Below the pieces are notes generated by a model. That model did no database searches, was not told the DNA's origin, and worked only from the letters and a program-made list of their open reading frames with translations. A program made the translations under genes and the position numbers. Source: Antedon mediterranea (taxonomy: Eukaryota; Echinodermata; Crinoidea; Comatulida; Antedonidae). From it: 64,000 nucleotides of DNA. The stretch lies in the NCBI RefSeq assembly GCF_964355755.1, contig NC_092676.1, positions 21,622,288-21,686,287 on the forward strand, given 5' to 3'. Below, piece after piece: positions 53,200 to 61,904 of the stretch. The number at the start of each line of letters is the position of its first letter. The first letter of the stretch is position 1.

Positions 53200-53342
53200 G
53201 GTAATCCTCGAGTAATCCCACATCTGGGATATTATCGTCAGATACATTAGCGCGATAGATTAACTTTAGGGTCAACAGCTCTTGGACATTCTATAAATAA
53301 ACTATTGTTAGAATCAGTTGATGTTGAAGCGTATTGAGACAT
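53200..53342 (-). pseudogene. gene Y2, frameshifted
   Basis: MSQYASTSTDSNNSLFIECP then RAVDPKVNLSR and a stop caused by a two-base loss in the GCGCGC run that other Y copies have after CTATC. The following bases still read SDDNIPDVG-like in the next frame. Located between X4 and X3, as expected for the alternating X-Y order. A short stretch at 53160-53200 on its downstream side resembles the sequence just before the polymerase at 63.1 kb. Confidence 0.65.
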
Positions 53343-53382
53343 TGCAAAAAGTGTTATTCCAAATTAAAAGAACAGGAGATGG

Positions 53383-53560
53383 TTAATTAGAAGAGGGGTA
53401 CGGAAAACCTAAAACCAGCTCCCAATTCATGTCCTCCATCTCCATGGCCTTTCTTTGTAATATATACCACAATGTGGTATCTGTCGTGGGCAATAACAGA
53501 TCCCTCACTACTTTGTACTCTGCTATGTTCCCTATGAGAACCTCTAGCTCTCCCACGGTT
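53383..53560 (-). pseudogene. gene X4, start lost
   Basis: Reads VGELEVLIGNIAEYKVVRDL, TTDTTLWYILQRKAMEMEDM and NWELVLGFPYPSS with a stop. The first codons and the leader are replaced by AT-rich sequence (TTATAACC...). Otherwise unbroken, and it differs from other copies by several replacements, so it is an older or faster-changing copy. Confidence 0.6.
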
Positions 53561-53840
53561 ATAAAAAAGACAAGAAAAAAAAAGCAACTAACAATACTGA
53601 CTTGTTACAAACAGAAAAAAAAACGAATTAGTGGGCAAGACCGAGAGAAAAGGAGAACTATTCAAAACCTGGGAAAAAACGATACAAAAAACTATAACAA
53701 GAGAGAACTCCTCAATAACAACAAAAATACCAAATAAATAAAACCACCTCTTCTTCTTCTTTTTTAATTCAATTAGTGATGACTGCACAAAAAATATTTG
53801 CTTAAAAAAAATCAACGGCAAATTATTGAAATAAAGGTGG

Positions 53841-54301
53841 CTAGATGTGATGTGTTTGTATGATAGTCATCTCCTCTCTATGCTTTGTGATGTGCAAAGT
53901 TCCTCCTTGTGTTGTGTTTGCGTTTATTGATCGCGCGCGTTGTGTTGTTGAATTTGTTTTTTGAAATTTTGATGACTTTATTGTGATGATGCTGGTAATC
54001 TTTTTAAGATGACGCTGCAATGTTGTGTTAATAGTGGGTGTGGTTTTAGTGATGGAGGAGGTGATGCCGCTGGATAAGTTAGTGATGATGGTAATGACAC
54101 TCTTTTTAAGATGACGCTGCAACGTTTTGTTAATGATGGAGGTGTTGGTGATTGATGGGGTGATGAAGCTGAAGATGAAGGGAATGGTGATAATGCCGGG
54201 TGTGGTGTTGTTAGAGGAGGAGCTGGTCCTAGGAGTGATGCTTGTGGTGGTGCTTGAGCCGGTGATGGTGCTGGTGATCGTTTCTTTTTTCCTTCTGCCA
54301 T
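53841..54301 (-). CDS. Pro/Ser-rich small ORF
   Basis: ATG at 54301: MAEGKKKRSPAPSPAQAPPQ, then Pro/Ser-rich sequence to LPASSQ, 107 codons (stop at 53978). An overlapping frame (to 53841) is Thr/Ile/Lys-rich. The DNA contains two copies of a block giving CSVILKR, so part of it is an internal duplication. The basic start followed by a Pro-rich tail would suit a disordered nucleic-acid-binding protein. It may also be low-complexity chance. Same strand as its neighbours. Confidence 0.35.
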
Positions 54302-54377
54302 TCTTATTCCTTTTCTCTTATTTTTGTATGACTTTTTGCTGTAACTTACAGTCTAAACCAAAACAAAAATAAAGAAT

Positions 54378-54482
54378 TTAATTCGTCGTTCCCACGTGTA
54401 ACCTTTTGTAGCTTGTATTTTCCTCCTGCAACTTCTTTATTTGCTCTTCCATGACAAACAAATTAATTTGTGCGTGTGCCAT
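54378..54482 (-). CDS. 34-codon coiled-coil ORF
   Basis: ATG at 54482: MAHAQINLFVMEEQIKKLQE then ENTSYKRLHVGTTN and a stop. Short amphipathic helix. It lies between X5 and the Pro-rich ORF on the same strand and is not part of the X pattern. Too short to be certain. Confidence 0.3.
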   Translation of the reverse strand: MAHAQINLFVMEEQIKKLQEENTSYKRLHVGTTN

Positions 54483-54534
54483 TTTGCTCAAATAAATAAA
54501 TGAAAATACCTGCGCGGTGATTCTAAATTTATAT

Positions 54535-54660
54535 GAAAATATCTCACCAGCCTCACCCCCAGGTCCTCCATCTTGGCGATTTTCTTTTTTAACACATACC
54601 ACAATGTGGTATCTGGTGTTGCGCACAACACAACAGCTTCCTAATAAATAAGTAAATGTT
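54535..54660 (-). pseudogene. gene X5, diverged fragment
   Basis: One frame reads ATPDTTLWYVLKKKIAKMED then LGVRLVRYFHINLE. The core (TPDTTLWYxLKKKxxxMEDL) is clearly X, with the same CCACATTGTGG palindrome centre. The first part and the WELVLDW tail are altered. The X frame is out of phase with the ATG at 54665. Confidence 0.55.
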
Positions 54661-54953
54661 GACATCCACTCTTTTGTTGCCGTGTTCAGGTAGCTATAGA
54701 ATTTAAGTTGTTTTAATATTTACGGTGGACAGATTATCTCGATCGTTGAAAACTTGTGTGCATACATTCTGTACCCTTTAATTCAGATAATATTGAACTA
54801 ACATACATGTTACACATGTACTTTAACTATCCACTGACCTATGTCACCATTTTAATTCTTTCTGCTAAATCTGCCTCGGTTAAAGTGAACTGTTATTGAA
54901 TACTTGTTCTTCCATTCCTTTCAAAGGAAATTCAATCGCCAAAGCGCCAATCT

Positions 54954-55157
54954 CTAAGCTTGAATTATTCCTTTATTTCCACACGTCCATCTGCCAAGAA
55001 ATGGTCTGTAAATTGTTTCATCAGACTTAATTTGGCTAAAAAACCTTTCTTCTATGTTACAATGTTCACCCATCCTTTCCCACTTACAACTAAACGTTTT
55101 TGCTTTATGATTATCATCAATTTTTAGTCCGTCTGCCTGAGTAAGATTTACTTTCAA
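54954..55157 (-). CDS. unrecognised small ORF, 67 codons
   Basis: ATG at 55157: MKVNLTQADGLKIDDNHKAK, CKWERMGEHCNIEERFFSQI and YRPFLGRWTCGNKGIIQA, then a stop. Balanced composition with four Cys. A diverged tandem copy of the underlying DNA lies at about 55180-55350, where the frame is broken. Same strand as X, Y and Z. No family recognised. It could belong to the PolB-linked element. Confidence 0.35.
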   Translation of the reverse strand: MKVNLTQADGLKIDDNHKAKTFSCKWERMGEHCNIEERFFSQIKSDETIYRPFLGRWTCGNKGIIQA

Positions 55158-55350
55158 TCAACTTGGCGTCAAAACCCTAATTCTGTAAAACTGTCTTCTC
55201 TTACAATTTACATCCATCCTTTAAGTTTATCCTACTTTCAACTACAATATGAGCAATCACGTTATTCTTTTAATTATAATCACTTTTTAGTCCGTCTGCT
55301 AATTAAACGCCAAGTTACGTTTTATTGTTTCAATCAACATGGCGCCAACA
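55000..55350. repeat. ~175-bp tandem duplication, diverged
   Basis: Two units share TTTTTAGTCCGTCTGC, TTTCAATCAAC-TGGCG and an ACATCCATCCTTT / ACCCATCCTTTCC block. The unit at left carries the 67-codon minus ORF; the unit at right ends at the plus-strand ATG of 55339. Confidence 0.55.
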
Positions 55351-55521
55351 CCTTCATTTGTTAAACATATCTTCAACAAATTGTCCCCGTTATGTCGCTC
55401 CTCCTACTCTTTAATTATTGTTCTCTTACTATTGCATTTGATATTACAACCACATGGAATTTCTTTTGTCTGCATTGAATATGTTTCAAACCTTGTTGAT
55501 TACAGTACTCTATGTCATTAA
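55339..55521 (+). CDS. possible plus-strand ORF with membrane segment
   Basis: CAACATGGCG context, 60 codons. MAPTPSFVKHIFNKL, then a hydrophobic segment SYSLIIVLLLLHLIL (residues about 22-36). Could be a first exon or chance. It is the only plus-strand candidate in 49.7-64 kb apart from the LINE piece. Confidence 0.2.
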   Translation: MAPTPSFVKHIFNKLSPLCRSSYSLIIVLLLLHLILQPHGISFVCIEYVSNLVDYSTLCH

Positions 55522-55529
55522 TGTATATG

Positions 55530-57025
55530 AATGTTGAAAATATAATCATTTACATTATCTCATGCATTAAAAATAGTTCTAAAGTGAATACATCTGACTG
55601 ACAGACCATCTGTACGGTGTAATATTGCACAATGTGTGAAATGCATCTTACTAAGAATGTGACCATTAACACGATCTCCACTGCGTGTTTGTTTAGTAAA
55701 TGTTTACCGATGATTTAAAGCAATATTATTGGACATGAATGTATCGCATTTGATAAAGTTCAACAAAAATTTACAAAAATAAGTTACGAACTAATTGGTA
55801 CCTTGAACACTTTCAAAACAATACTGAATATTGAACAAAACAAGACCAAGTTTCAGATGGATGAACGATCGAAGCACCAGTGCGCCGAGAATCAGTCATA
55901 AATTTGACTTATGTTTAAGATATCCTCGATCATATTTTGGTTCTGGTGATAGAAAAATCTTAGTAACTGAATGGAGTAGCCACCTGTGATCTACACAATG
56001 CCAAGAAAACATTCCTGTGTTTCCGTCCGAAGTTTTAGAACATGGAGTGAAGTTGTATTGAAGTATTACTCAAATCTCCACAGTTGGTGCTAAATGGATG
56101 TAATGAACAGTAATGAAGTAAGCATTGTAACCGTATTTCTGTATTGTACATTTGTGGTACCGAGCAGCATAACTAACAGCAAGATTTCGAAAAGTTAAAA
56201 TTGTTCGCATCTCCGATGGCCTAACAATCAACCAACCGGAGGATTGAAGAAACAAATAACTACACAGAAAAGTAATAATGAACAGCATATATAATTTCAT
56301 AACAAATCATAGAAAACTGAACATTTTCCATTGTACTTATTATTAGAAGCAGCGAAACTTGTAAAATATAAAAATGGGAAAATTATGTTCAAGATTAGTA
56401 CCTTGAAACCAGAAACTAGATGCTACACTACACTTGCAAAGGAAGCACACCGCTCTGCTAACACGCGACTTACAGGAATAAAGATAAGGAACAAGTTACT
56501 CTAGCCTAGCAAGTGTATGGATAATAAATTTTGTTAACGCTCAACGTCAAGTATACACTATACTACCACAATGATAACCGAACACACCATTAAAGAATAT
56601 TATTTCTTGGTAAACATTACTAAACAAGTCTTCGTGGAGGTCAATAGTTAAAATTCTACTTTCGAACTATACAATGCTATGTTAATTCATAAAGAAATAC
56701 GTTTTAATTTTAAATAAATCTCAATCCCGTTCTATTAAACTCTTCGATGCGTTTATTATTTCTATTAAATGAACGGACTGGGTCATTTCAGATACACATT
56801 ACTATCTTACAAAATTTATACCACCAGCACCACCTAAATCCCGCCCAGAACTCGTTTTCAATCATTCTTTGTTGGAAATGATTCTATACAGTACTTTTAA
56901 TAGGTTTGAAACTAAAATTCTTATGCGAAATTATATTACTGTAAAGGTTATATCATACTGCTTTCCTATTTAATAAAGATTAACCCATGATTTTTTTATT
57001 TTTCGTTCTGGCCACGTCCAGTAGA
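55530..57025. other. AT-rich stretch, mostly empty
   Basis: The only candidate is a minus ORF at 56070-56300: ATG, MKLYMLFIITFLCSYLFLQS (signal-peptide-like), then a Arg/Tyr-rich part to PTVEI. Its frame is intact and the start is a real ATG, so it may be a secreted small protein or first exon; confidence is low. The rest has no signal. Confidence 0.3.
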
Positions 57026-57028
57026 AAA

Positions 57029-57235
57029 CTAATTTTTTTCAATTAAATGGTCCGCCAATTTTCCACTCTGTCTTTCCATGCTTTTTGCTACCTCCGTTGT
57101 CACTCGTGTCTCTGTGAACTCTTTCTCCACTATCGTGATTGCTGCTTTTTCTGCATACGTTTCGACGCATGTTCTATACATATCAACAACAGGAAAGACT
57201 GATTGTGTTTGGTGTTTTGTACTTTCTCTCCCCAT
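57029..57235 (-). CDS. unrecognised ORF U, 68 codons
   Basis: ATG at 57235: MGRESTKHQTQSVFPVVDMY, RTCVETYAEKAAITIVEKEF, TETRVTTEVAKSMERQ, ending HLIEKN and a stop. Charged and mostly helical. It starts 20 bases after the stop of ORF T, in the tight spacing of a viral-type gene cluster. No family recognised. Confidence 0.45.
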   Translation of the reverse strand: MGRESTKHQTQSVFPVVDMYRTCVETYAEKAAITIVEKEFTETRVTTEVAKSMERQSGKLADHLIEKN

Positions 57236-57254
57236 TTCCTTCCTCAGCCATTGG

Positions 57255-57440
57255 TTATAACTTATCAGTGTTATCTAGCATTTGCACACAAGTTTTCTTA
57301 ACGTTGCAATCACAGTAGGTTATCCTCTCCAAATTGTATTCCACATTACCGTGTACAAATTCTTTCAAACATTCTAAATCTGGGGTTTGACTTTTAATAT
57401 TGTGTATACCTCTAGATAAATTGAGTAGCTGATCGAACAT
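57255..57440 (-). CDS. unrecognised ORF T, 61 codons, interrupted by the minisatellite
   Basis: ATG at 57440, but the frame is open further upstream through VGDNVRK, which matches the minisatellite unit. It continues FDQLLNLSRGIHNIKSQTPD, LKEFVHGNVEYNLE, TYCDCNVKKTCVQM and stops. The upstream sequence across the minisatellite (58960-59000) ends in a frame with QKVGDNVRI. I infer one gene split by expansion of a repeat at this point. Confidence 0.45.
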   Translation of the reverse strand: MFDQLLNLSRGIHNIKSQTPDLECLKEFVHGNVEYNLERITYCDCNVKKTCVQMLDNTDKL

Positions 57441-57449
57441 TTTTCTTAC

Positions 57450-58975
57450 ATTGTCCCCAACATTGCTAGTCTTACGTTGTCCCCAACATTGCTAGTCTTA
57501 CGTTGTCCCCAACATTGCTAGTCTTACGTTGTCGCCAACATTGCTATTCTTACGTTGTCCCCAACATTGCTAGTCTTACGTTGTCCCCAACATTGCTAGT
57601 CTTACGTTGTCCCCAACAGTGCTAGTCTTACGTTGTCCCCAACATTGCTATTCTTACGTTGTCCCCAACATTGCTATTCTTACGTTGTCCCCAACAGTGC
57701 TATTATTACGTTGTCCCCAACATTGCTATTATTACGTTGTCCCCAACATTGCTAGTCTTACGTTGTCCCCAACATTGCTAGTCTTACGTTGTCCCCAACA
57801 TTGCTAGTCTTACGTTGTCCCCAACATTGCTATTCTTACGTTGTCCCCAACATTGCTATTCTTACGTTGTCCCCAACATTGCTATTCTTACGTTGTCCCC
57901 AACATTGCTAGTCTTACGTTGTCGCCAACATTGCTATTCTTACGTTGTCGCCAACATTGCTATTCTTACGTTGTCGCCAACATTGCTATTCTTACGTTGT
58001 CCCCAACATTGCTAGTCTTACGTTGTCCCCAACATTTCTAGTCTTACGTTGTCCCCAACATTGCTAGTCTTACGTTGTCCCCAACAGTGCTAGTCTTACG
58101 TTGTCCCCAACAGTGCTATTCTTACGTTGTCCCCAACAGTGCTTTTCTTACGTTGTCCCCAACAGTGCTAGTCTTACGTTGTCCCCAACATTGCTAGTCT
58201 TACGTTGTCCCCAACATTGCTAGTCTTACGTTGTCCCCAACATTGCTAGTCTTACGTTGTCCCCAACATTGCTAGTCTTACGTTGTCCCCAACATTGCTA
58301 GTCTTACGTTGTCCCCAACATTGCTAGTCTTACGTTGTCCCCAACATTGCTAGTCTTACGTTGTCGCCAACATAGCTATTCTTACGTTGTCGCCAACATA
58401 GCTATTCTTACGTTGTCCCCAACATTGCTAGTCTTACGTTGTCCCCAACATTGCTAGTCTTACGTTGTCCCCAACAGTGCTATTCTTACGTTGTCCCCAA
58501 CATTGCTATTCTTACGTTGTCCCCAACATTGCTAGTCTTACGTTGTCCCCAACATTGCTAGTCTTACGTTGTCCCCAACAGTGCTATTCTTACGTTGTCC
58601 CCAACATTGCTATTCTTACGTTGTCCCCAACATTGCTATTCTTACGTTGTCCCCAACATTGCTATTCTTACGTTGTCCCCAACATTGCTATTCTTACGTT
58701 GTCCCCAACATTGCTAGTCTTACGTTGTCCCCAACATTGCTAGTCTTACGTTGTCCCCAACAGTGCTAGTCTTACGTTGTCCCCAACAGTGCTAGTCTTA
58801 CGTTGTCCCCAACAGTGCTATTCTTACGTTGTCCCCAACAGTGCTATTCTTACGTTGTCCCCAACAGTGCTATTCTTACGTTGTCCCCAACAGTGCTATT
58901 CTTACGTTGTCCCCAACAGTGCTATTCTTACGTTGTCCCAACATTCCTATTCTTACGTTGTCTCCAACTTTTTGG
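57450..58975 (+). repeat. 26-bp minisatellite, about 58 copies
   Basis: Unit CTTACGTTGTCCCCAACA plus TTGCTAGT. Variants at three sites: CCCC/CGCC after GT, CATT/CAGT and CTAGT/CTATT, in runs. The right end has the AGT variant in a row (58745-58930). Because 26 is not a multiple of 3 and no phase has a stop on the plus strand, long plus ORFs appear (SPTVLFLRCPQHCYSYVVPN); these are artefacts of the repeat. On the minus strand the unit has stops. Confidence 0.95.
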
Positions 58976-58987
58976 AATAAAGGACCT

Positions 58988-59134
58988 TCATATGTCTGCG
59001 AAAATAACGTCAGACGTCAGATGATCCCTCCGTGCAAAAGGGATAGAGATAGGTGTATCCAACCCTTCAGCCTGTATGACTATTCGAATTATGTCGTCGA
59101 CATGCACGTTAATGCAAAGATTATCGGACGACAT
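58988..59134 (-). CDS. unrecognised ORF V, 48 codons
   Basis: ATG at 59134, overlapping the end of ORF W by 14 bases (CATGTCGTCCGATAA). MSSDNLCINVHVDDIIRIVI, QAEGLDTPISIPFARRDHLT, SDVIFADI, stop at 58988, 13 bases from the minisatellite. Balanced composition. In another frame the last part continues into the minisatellite unit, so V may be the start of the gene whose end is ORF T, with a frameshift. Function unknown. Confidence 0.4.
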   Translation of the reverse strand: MSSDNLCINVHVDDIIRIVIQAEGLDTPISIPFARRDHLTSDVIFADI

Positions 59135-59300
59135 GCTCGAAAATTCTATACAGAATGGGCAGAAACACCTCTAAACTTAAATGTTCTACATTAAAAAAAT
59201 TAACTGCAAAATCGTTAATAGTAGCGTTAAAACGCTGGTTAAATCTATCAGCTAATCGAATAATTTTGCAGAAATGACTTAAATCTACCTTCGTCCAGTC
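59121..59300 (-). pseudogene. ORF W, C-terminal part of an unknown gene
   Basis: In a frame overlapping the end of Z: WTKVDLSHFCKIIRLADRFN, QRFNATINDFAVNFFN, LSLEVFLPILYRIFEHVV, stop at 59121. Protein-like and helical. Its 5' part is cut at about 59305, where the Z/Y-derived sequence begins, so only the end remains. It overlaps ORF V in virus-like fashion. Not recognised. Confidence 0.4.
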
Positions 59301-60006
59301 CGATAAATAAAATATCAGTTGTGGTTGAAGCGTAATGAGAAACCATATCGGCTTCTCTTTTTTGCCATTTTTCAATGTTTGCTTTTGACTCCAAGTGCAA
59401 TTTTTCTATAACCTGTTGGTATTTAATTTCTCTTTGCTCAGATTTGGCAATATGGTTTTGAAATTCTGTTAACATCGTATCGAATCGTGTTTGCAAAGTA
59501 GTCAGTTTTGTTTCGGTTTCACGTAAATCTTTGCGTGCCTGCTCCAGTTGGCTTACGAGTTGTTGAATGCCAATTTTGGATGAGGGTAGATTATTGACAT
59601 CACTGATAAAACCTCTCGTCGATGGATACTTGTCCAATATAGCGTCTTCTATGATTCTTTTTCGCTTGTACGTACGTTTTTCCTTTTCTTGTAATACCGT
59701 CATTTGATCTGATACGCCAAGAATGTTTACTATGGCAGTCCAATCACTGCTTGTATGTGATTCGATCGCTCGTCCCACAAATCGAGCAAATAGTGTTTTG
59801 TTGATAGAATTGGTTTTGGCAATATTCGCAATGGGGGTGGCAACACCATTATTTTTCTCCTGTGTGGAAAAGGCACCGTTCAAAGTTATGGGATACTTCA
59901 TGTCCGCACCGCAGTGATAGGTTCGTTTTTCTTTTTTATCCAATAAGAATATACGGTTGTTGTTGGTCACCGTCATTTGCAACTCTTCCAGTTTGTCGTT
60001 GTCCAA
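59248..60006 (-). pseudogene. gene Z1, coiled-coil protein
   Basis: About 250 codons open. The first ATG in frame is at residue 11 (MTVTNNNRIFLLDKKEKRTY); upstream the frame runs into the end of Y3, so the true start is lost. Then YPITLNGAFSTQEKNNGVAT, LFARFVGRAIESHTSSDWTA, KRKRIIEDAILDKYPSTRGF, and from about residue 150 a long heptad region (QLVSQLEQARKDLRETETKL, LTEFQNHIAKSEQREIKY, VIEKLHLESK). The end, VSHYASTTTDILFI, is the start of Y, after which the sequence switches to another element. No family recognised; the coiled coil suggests a structural or scaffolding role. Confidence 0.5.
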
Positions 60007-60134
60007 TACACATCTGGGATATTATCGTCAGATACATTAGCGCGCGATAGACTAACTATAGCGTCAACAGCTCTTTGACATTCGATAAATAAACTATCGT
60101 TAGAGTCAGTTGAGGTTGCAGCGAATTTAGACAT
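60003..60134 (-). pseudogene. gene Y3, truncated and fused to Z1
   Basis: MSKFAATSTDSNDSLFIECQ, RAVDAIVSLSRANVSDDNIP, then DV leads straight into the 5' end of Z1 at CCAGATGTGTATTGG in another frame. The ATG is preceded by TTTTGCA as in Y2. The upstream block with CCAAT lies at 60218-60425. Confidence 0.6.
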
Positions 60135-60217
60135 TGCAAAACTTGGACAAAAATCATTACCGGAACTTGAAAGAATTAGTAAATGAGTAATTAATTAAAA
60201 CATATCACGATATTATT

Positions 60218-60425
60218 AAACCTTCCCGTGACGATTACGATTGGTCAATACATTCTTTAATAGTAATAAGGAAATTCCGCCCATAACAGTGACCATTAGA
60301 TTTAGCCAGGAAACGGATTAATTAATAACAGTAATAAACCTTCCCGTGACGATTACGATTGGTCAGACATTCTTTAATAATTAGGAAACTCCATCCATAA
60401 CAGTGACCATTAGATTTATCCTTCA
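60218..60425 (-). promoter_or_regulatory. duplicated upstream block of Y3 (CCAAT, Sp1-like, kappaB-like words)
   Basis: Two copies, 60218-60305 and 60337-60425. Minus strand: AATGGTCACTGTTATGG, GGCGGAATTTCC (or GGAGTTTCC), AAAGAATGT, TGACCAATCGTAATCGTCAC. GACCAATCG is a CCAAT box; GGAATTTCC has kappaB-site form. A diverged third copy precedes Y4 (61360-61450). Position 90-290 bp upstream of the Y start suits a promoter, but this is inference from repetition. Confidence 0.45.
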
Positions 60426-60545
60426 ACCGTATATACAGGGTCGTATCTGCCTTAGTACTTGCCAGTAGATGTCTAACCACTTTATACGTCTCAATGTTCT
60501 CAATGAGAACCTCTAGTACTTCTATGGCTACGGTAACTTCGAGTT
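60415..60545 (-). pseudogene. gene X8, fragment
   Basis: VTVAIEVLEVLIENIETYKV, VRHLLASTKADTTLYIRLKD, then the frame enters the Y upstream block. Start and end are missing. The wording (VAIEVLEVLIENIET, RHLLASTK) is shared with X10 only, so the two are sister copies. Confidence 0.55.
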
Positions 60546-60599
60546 GGAAACGAAAACGGCGAATTAGTGTACTAGCATAACCTGTTCAATTTGGTTGGA

Positions 60600-60720
60600 G
60601 CCATAGAATGCCAAGACCTTGTTGCCGGGTTAATTTGGCCAGAGATCGAAGCCCAGGATTGTACGCAATGTCGTCCTGATTCAATCTTCTTCGGTTCGAT
60701 AGTCCGAAATTGAAATAGGT
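60600..60720 (-). pseudogene. polB: polymerase B sliver
   Basis: FNFGLSNRRRLNQDDIAYNP then GLRSLAKL, 40 residues, the stretch before polymerase motif B as in copies 1 and 2. Joined to the cut end of X6 upstream (ELEDCWRW) at the same point where copy 2 has the sequence FNFGLSNRRRLNQDD, so a common rearranged ancestor is likely. Confidence 0.65.
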
Positions 60721-60855
60721 TTACCACCGCCAGCAATCCTCCAACTCCATAGCCTTTCTCCGCAACAGATACCACAGTGTGGTATCTCTTTTTGTTTTAA
60801 ACAGAAGCTCTCTCAAAATTTTATAGTTCTCGACGTTTATTGATGCTGAATCCAT
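60721..60855 (-). pseudogene. gene X6, internally deleted
   Basis: Leader, then ATG at 60855: MDSASINVENYKILRELLFK, TKRDTTLWYLLRRK, AMELED, and then a foreign tail CWRW and stop from polymerase sequence. The segment SVEALEVLVENIE is missing. 44 codons open. It lies directly downstream of X7. Confidence 0.6.
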
Positions 60856-60880
60856 CTATACAACAATACAATAACAGTAA

Positions 60881-60928
60881 TTATCCTTCCAACGCCTCTA
60901 CTGACACTGTTATTTCTGTTGAATCCAT
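60881..60928 (-). pseudogene. gene X7, first 15 codons only
   Basis: Leader, ATG at 60928, MDSTEITVSVEALEG and a stop. Its end runs into the leader of X6, so a deletion joined the start of one copy to the leader of the next. Confidence 0.65.
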
Positions 60929-60998
60929 CTATACAACAATACAATAACAATAATTAAAGAAGGGGGGTCTATTCTCTTCTCCAAGTACACTCATAAAT

Positions 60999-61235
60999 TT
61001 ATTTTCTACTGTGGATTCGACAAGTCGCTTCAAAAACACTTTGACTAACTGTCAAATCAAAGTCCTGGTCGTTAAAAACAAAATCCTCCAGTAACCCAAC
61101 ATCGGGGATATTACCGTCAGTTACAATAGAGTTTATATTAGACCGCGATAGGCTAACTATAGCTTCAACTGCTCTTTGGCATTCGCTAAACAAACTATCG
61201 TTAGAATCGGATGAAGTGGAAGCGTTATGAGCCAT
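60999..61235 (-). CDS. gene Y4, intact, 78 codons
   Basis: ATG at 61235: MAHNASTSSDSNDSLFSECQ, RAVEAIVSLSRSNINSIVTD, IPDVGLLEDFVFNDQDFDLT and VSQSVFEATCRIHSRK, stop. It has a five-residue insertion (NSIVT) and a C-terminus different from Y1 after VSQS. Acidic, with a Ser/Thr/Asn-rich start. No signal or membrane segment, no recognised family. X9 lies upstream and X7 downstream. A block like the one upstream of Y3 lies at 61360-61450. Confidence 0.6.
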   Translation of the reverse strand: MAHNASTSSDSNDSLFSECQRAVEAIVSLSRSNINSIVTDGNIPDVGLLEDFVFNDQDFDLTVSQSVFEATCRIHSRK

Positions 61236-61359
61236 TATGAAAATCAGTAACACATCTTGGAAAATCATTAAACGAATAAAGAATTAAAACAACTTACGCT
61301 GTTTTTATACTGCCCCAATGATGCTAATTAAATTTAAATAAAAAAAAGGCACTTAAAAC

Positions 61360-61450
61360 TTCCTTTAGGAAATGTGTCCACTATTAAGATTGGTCAAAAA
61401 ACCTTTAAATAATTAGGACGACCCTCCCATAAGAGTGACCATTCGATTAA
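61360..61450 (-). promoter_or_regulatory. diverged upstream block of Y4
   Basis: Minus strand: AATGGTCACTCTTATGGGAG ... TTTGACCAATCTTAATAGTG. Shares GGTCACT, TATGGG and GACCAATC with the blocks upstream of Y3. Confidence 0.4.
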
Positions 61451-61643
61451 GCCTTCGGCCAAGTCGAAAACTCGGAGCCAGGAAACTTATTAATAACAGT
61501 TGGGAGAATCGTTAAGGATTAATCAAGGACTTGCAATGGTCAAACAATACATACAGGCTAGAAAAATGATTAACAATACCTATTCGAATAATACTGAAAC
61601 ACTAAATTAAAAAACAAATTAGTAGGAAATCCTCGAGAAAATT

Positions 61644-61880
61644 TTATTTAGAAACCAACACAATAATTACAGAAAAGTATAAAGAAGATGGATACGGCCA
61701 GTTGAGGACCAGCTCCCAATTAAGGTCCTCCATCTCAGAGGCCTTCTTTTTCAGAAGGTACCCCAATATGGTATCAGGTGTTGTGCTGGATAGCAGTTGT
61801 CTTACTATCTGATACTCCGAAATATTTTCGACCATCACCTCTAGCACTCCCACCGAAATTGATACTTTAATAGATTCCAT
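61644..61880 (-). CDS. gene X9, intact with extended tail, 78 codons
   Basis: ATG at 61880 after a leader with one change (GTAGAGATGG instead of GTATAGATGG). MESIKVSISVGVLEVMVENI, YQIVRQLLSSTTPDTILGYL, LKKKASEMEDLNWELVLNWP, YPSS, then LYFSVIIVLVSK because the usual stop is lost. Sister to X1 (both have SEYQIVRQLLSSTTPDTILGY). Directly upstream is a piece of polymerase (CRTFVSYDHQCY). Confidence 0.6.
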   Translation of the reverse strand: MESIKVSISVGVLEVMVENISEYQIVRQLLSSTTPDTILGYLLKKKASEMEDLNWELVLNWPYPSSLYFSVIIVLVSK

Positions 61881-61904
61881 CTCTACAACAATACAATAAC
61901 AATA

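Noticed and set aside
54127-54372. Plus ORF MLMMEVLVIDGVMKLKMKG, opposite the Pro-rich ORF
   Set aside because: GATGATGG-type low complexity read in antisense. The minus strand agrees with the neighbours' orientation and has a better start.
57450-58975. CRISPR array
   Set aside because: The units are contiguous without unique spacers, and the sequence is eukaryotic. It is a minisatellite. The same holds for the 22-bp repeat at 26.14 kb.
57607-59194. Long plus-strand ORFs reading SPTVLFLRCPQHCYSYVV repeats
   Set aside because: They follow from a stop-free 26-bp repeat, which opens every phase in turn. Several overlap in different frames. No start signal or homology; on the other strand lie the flanking genes.
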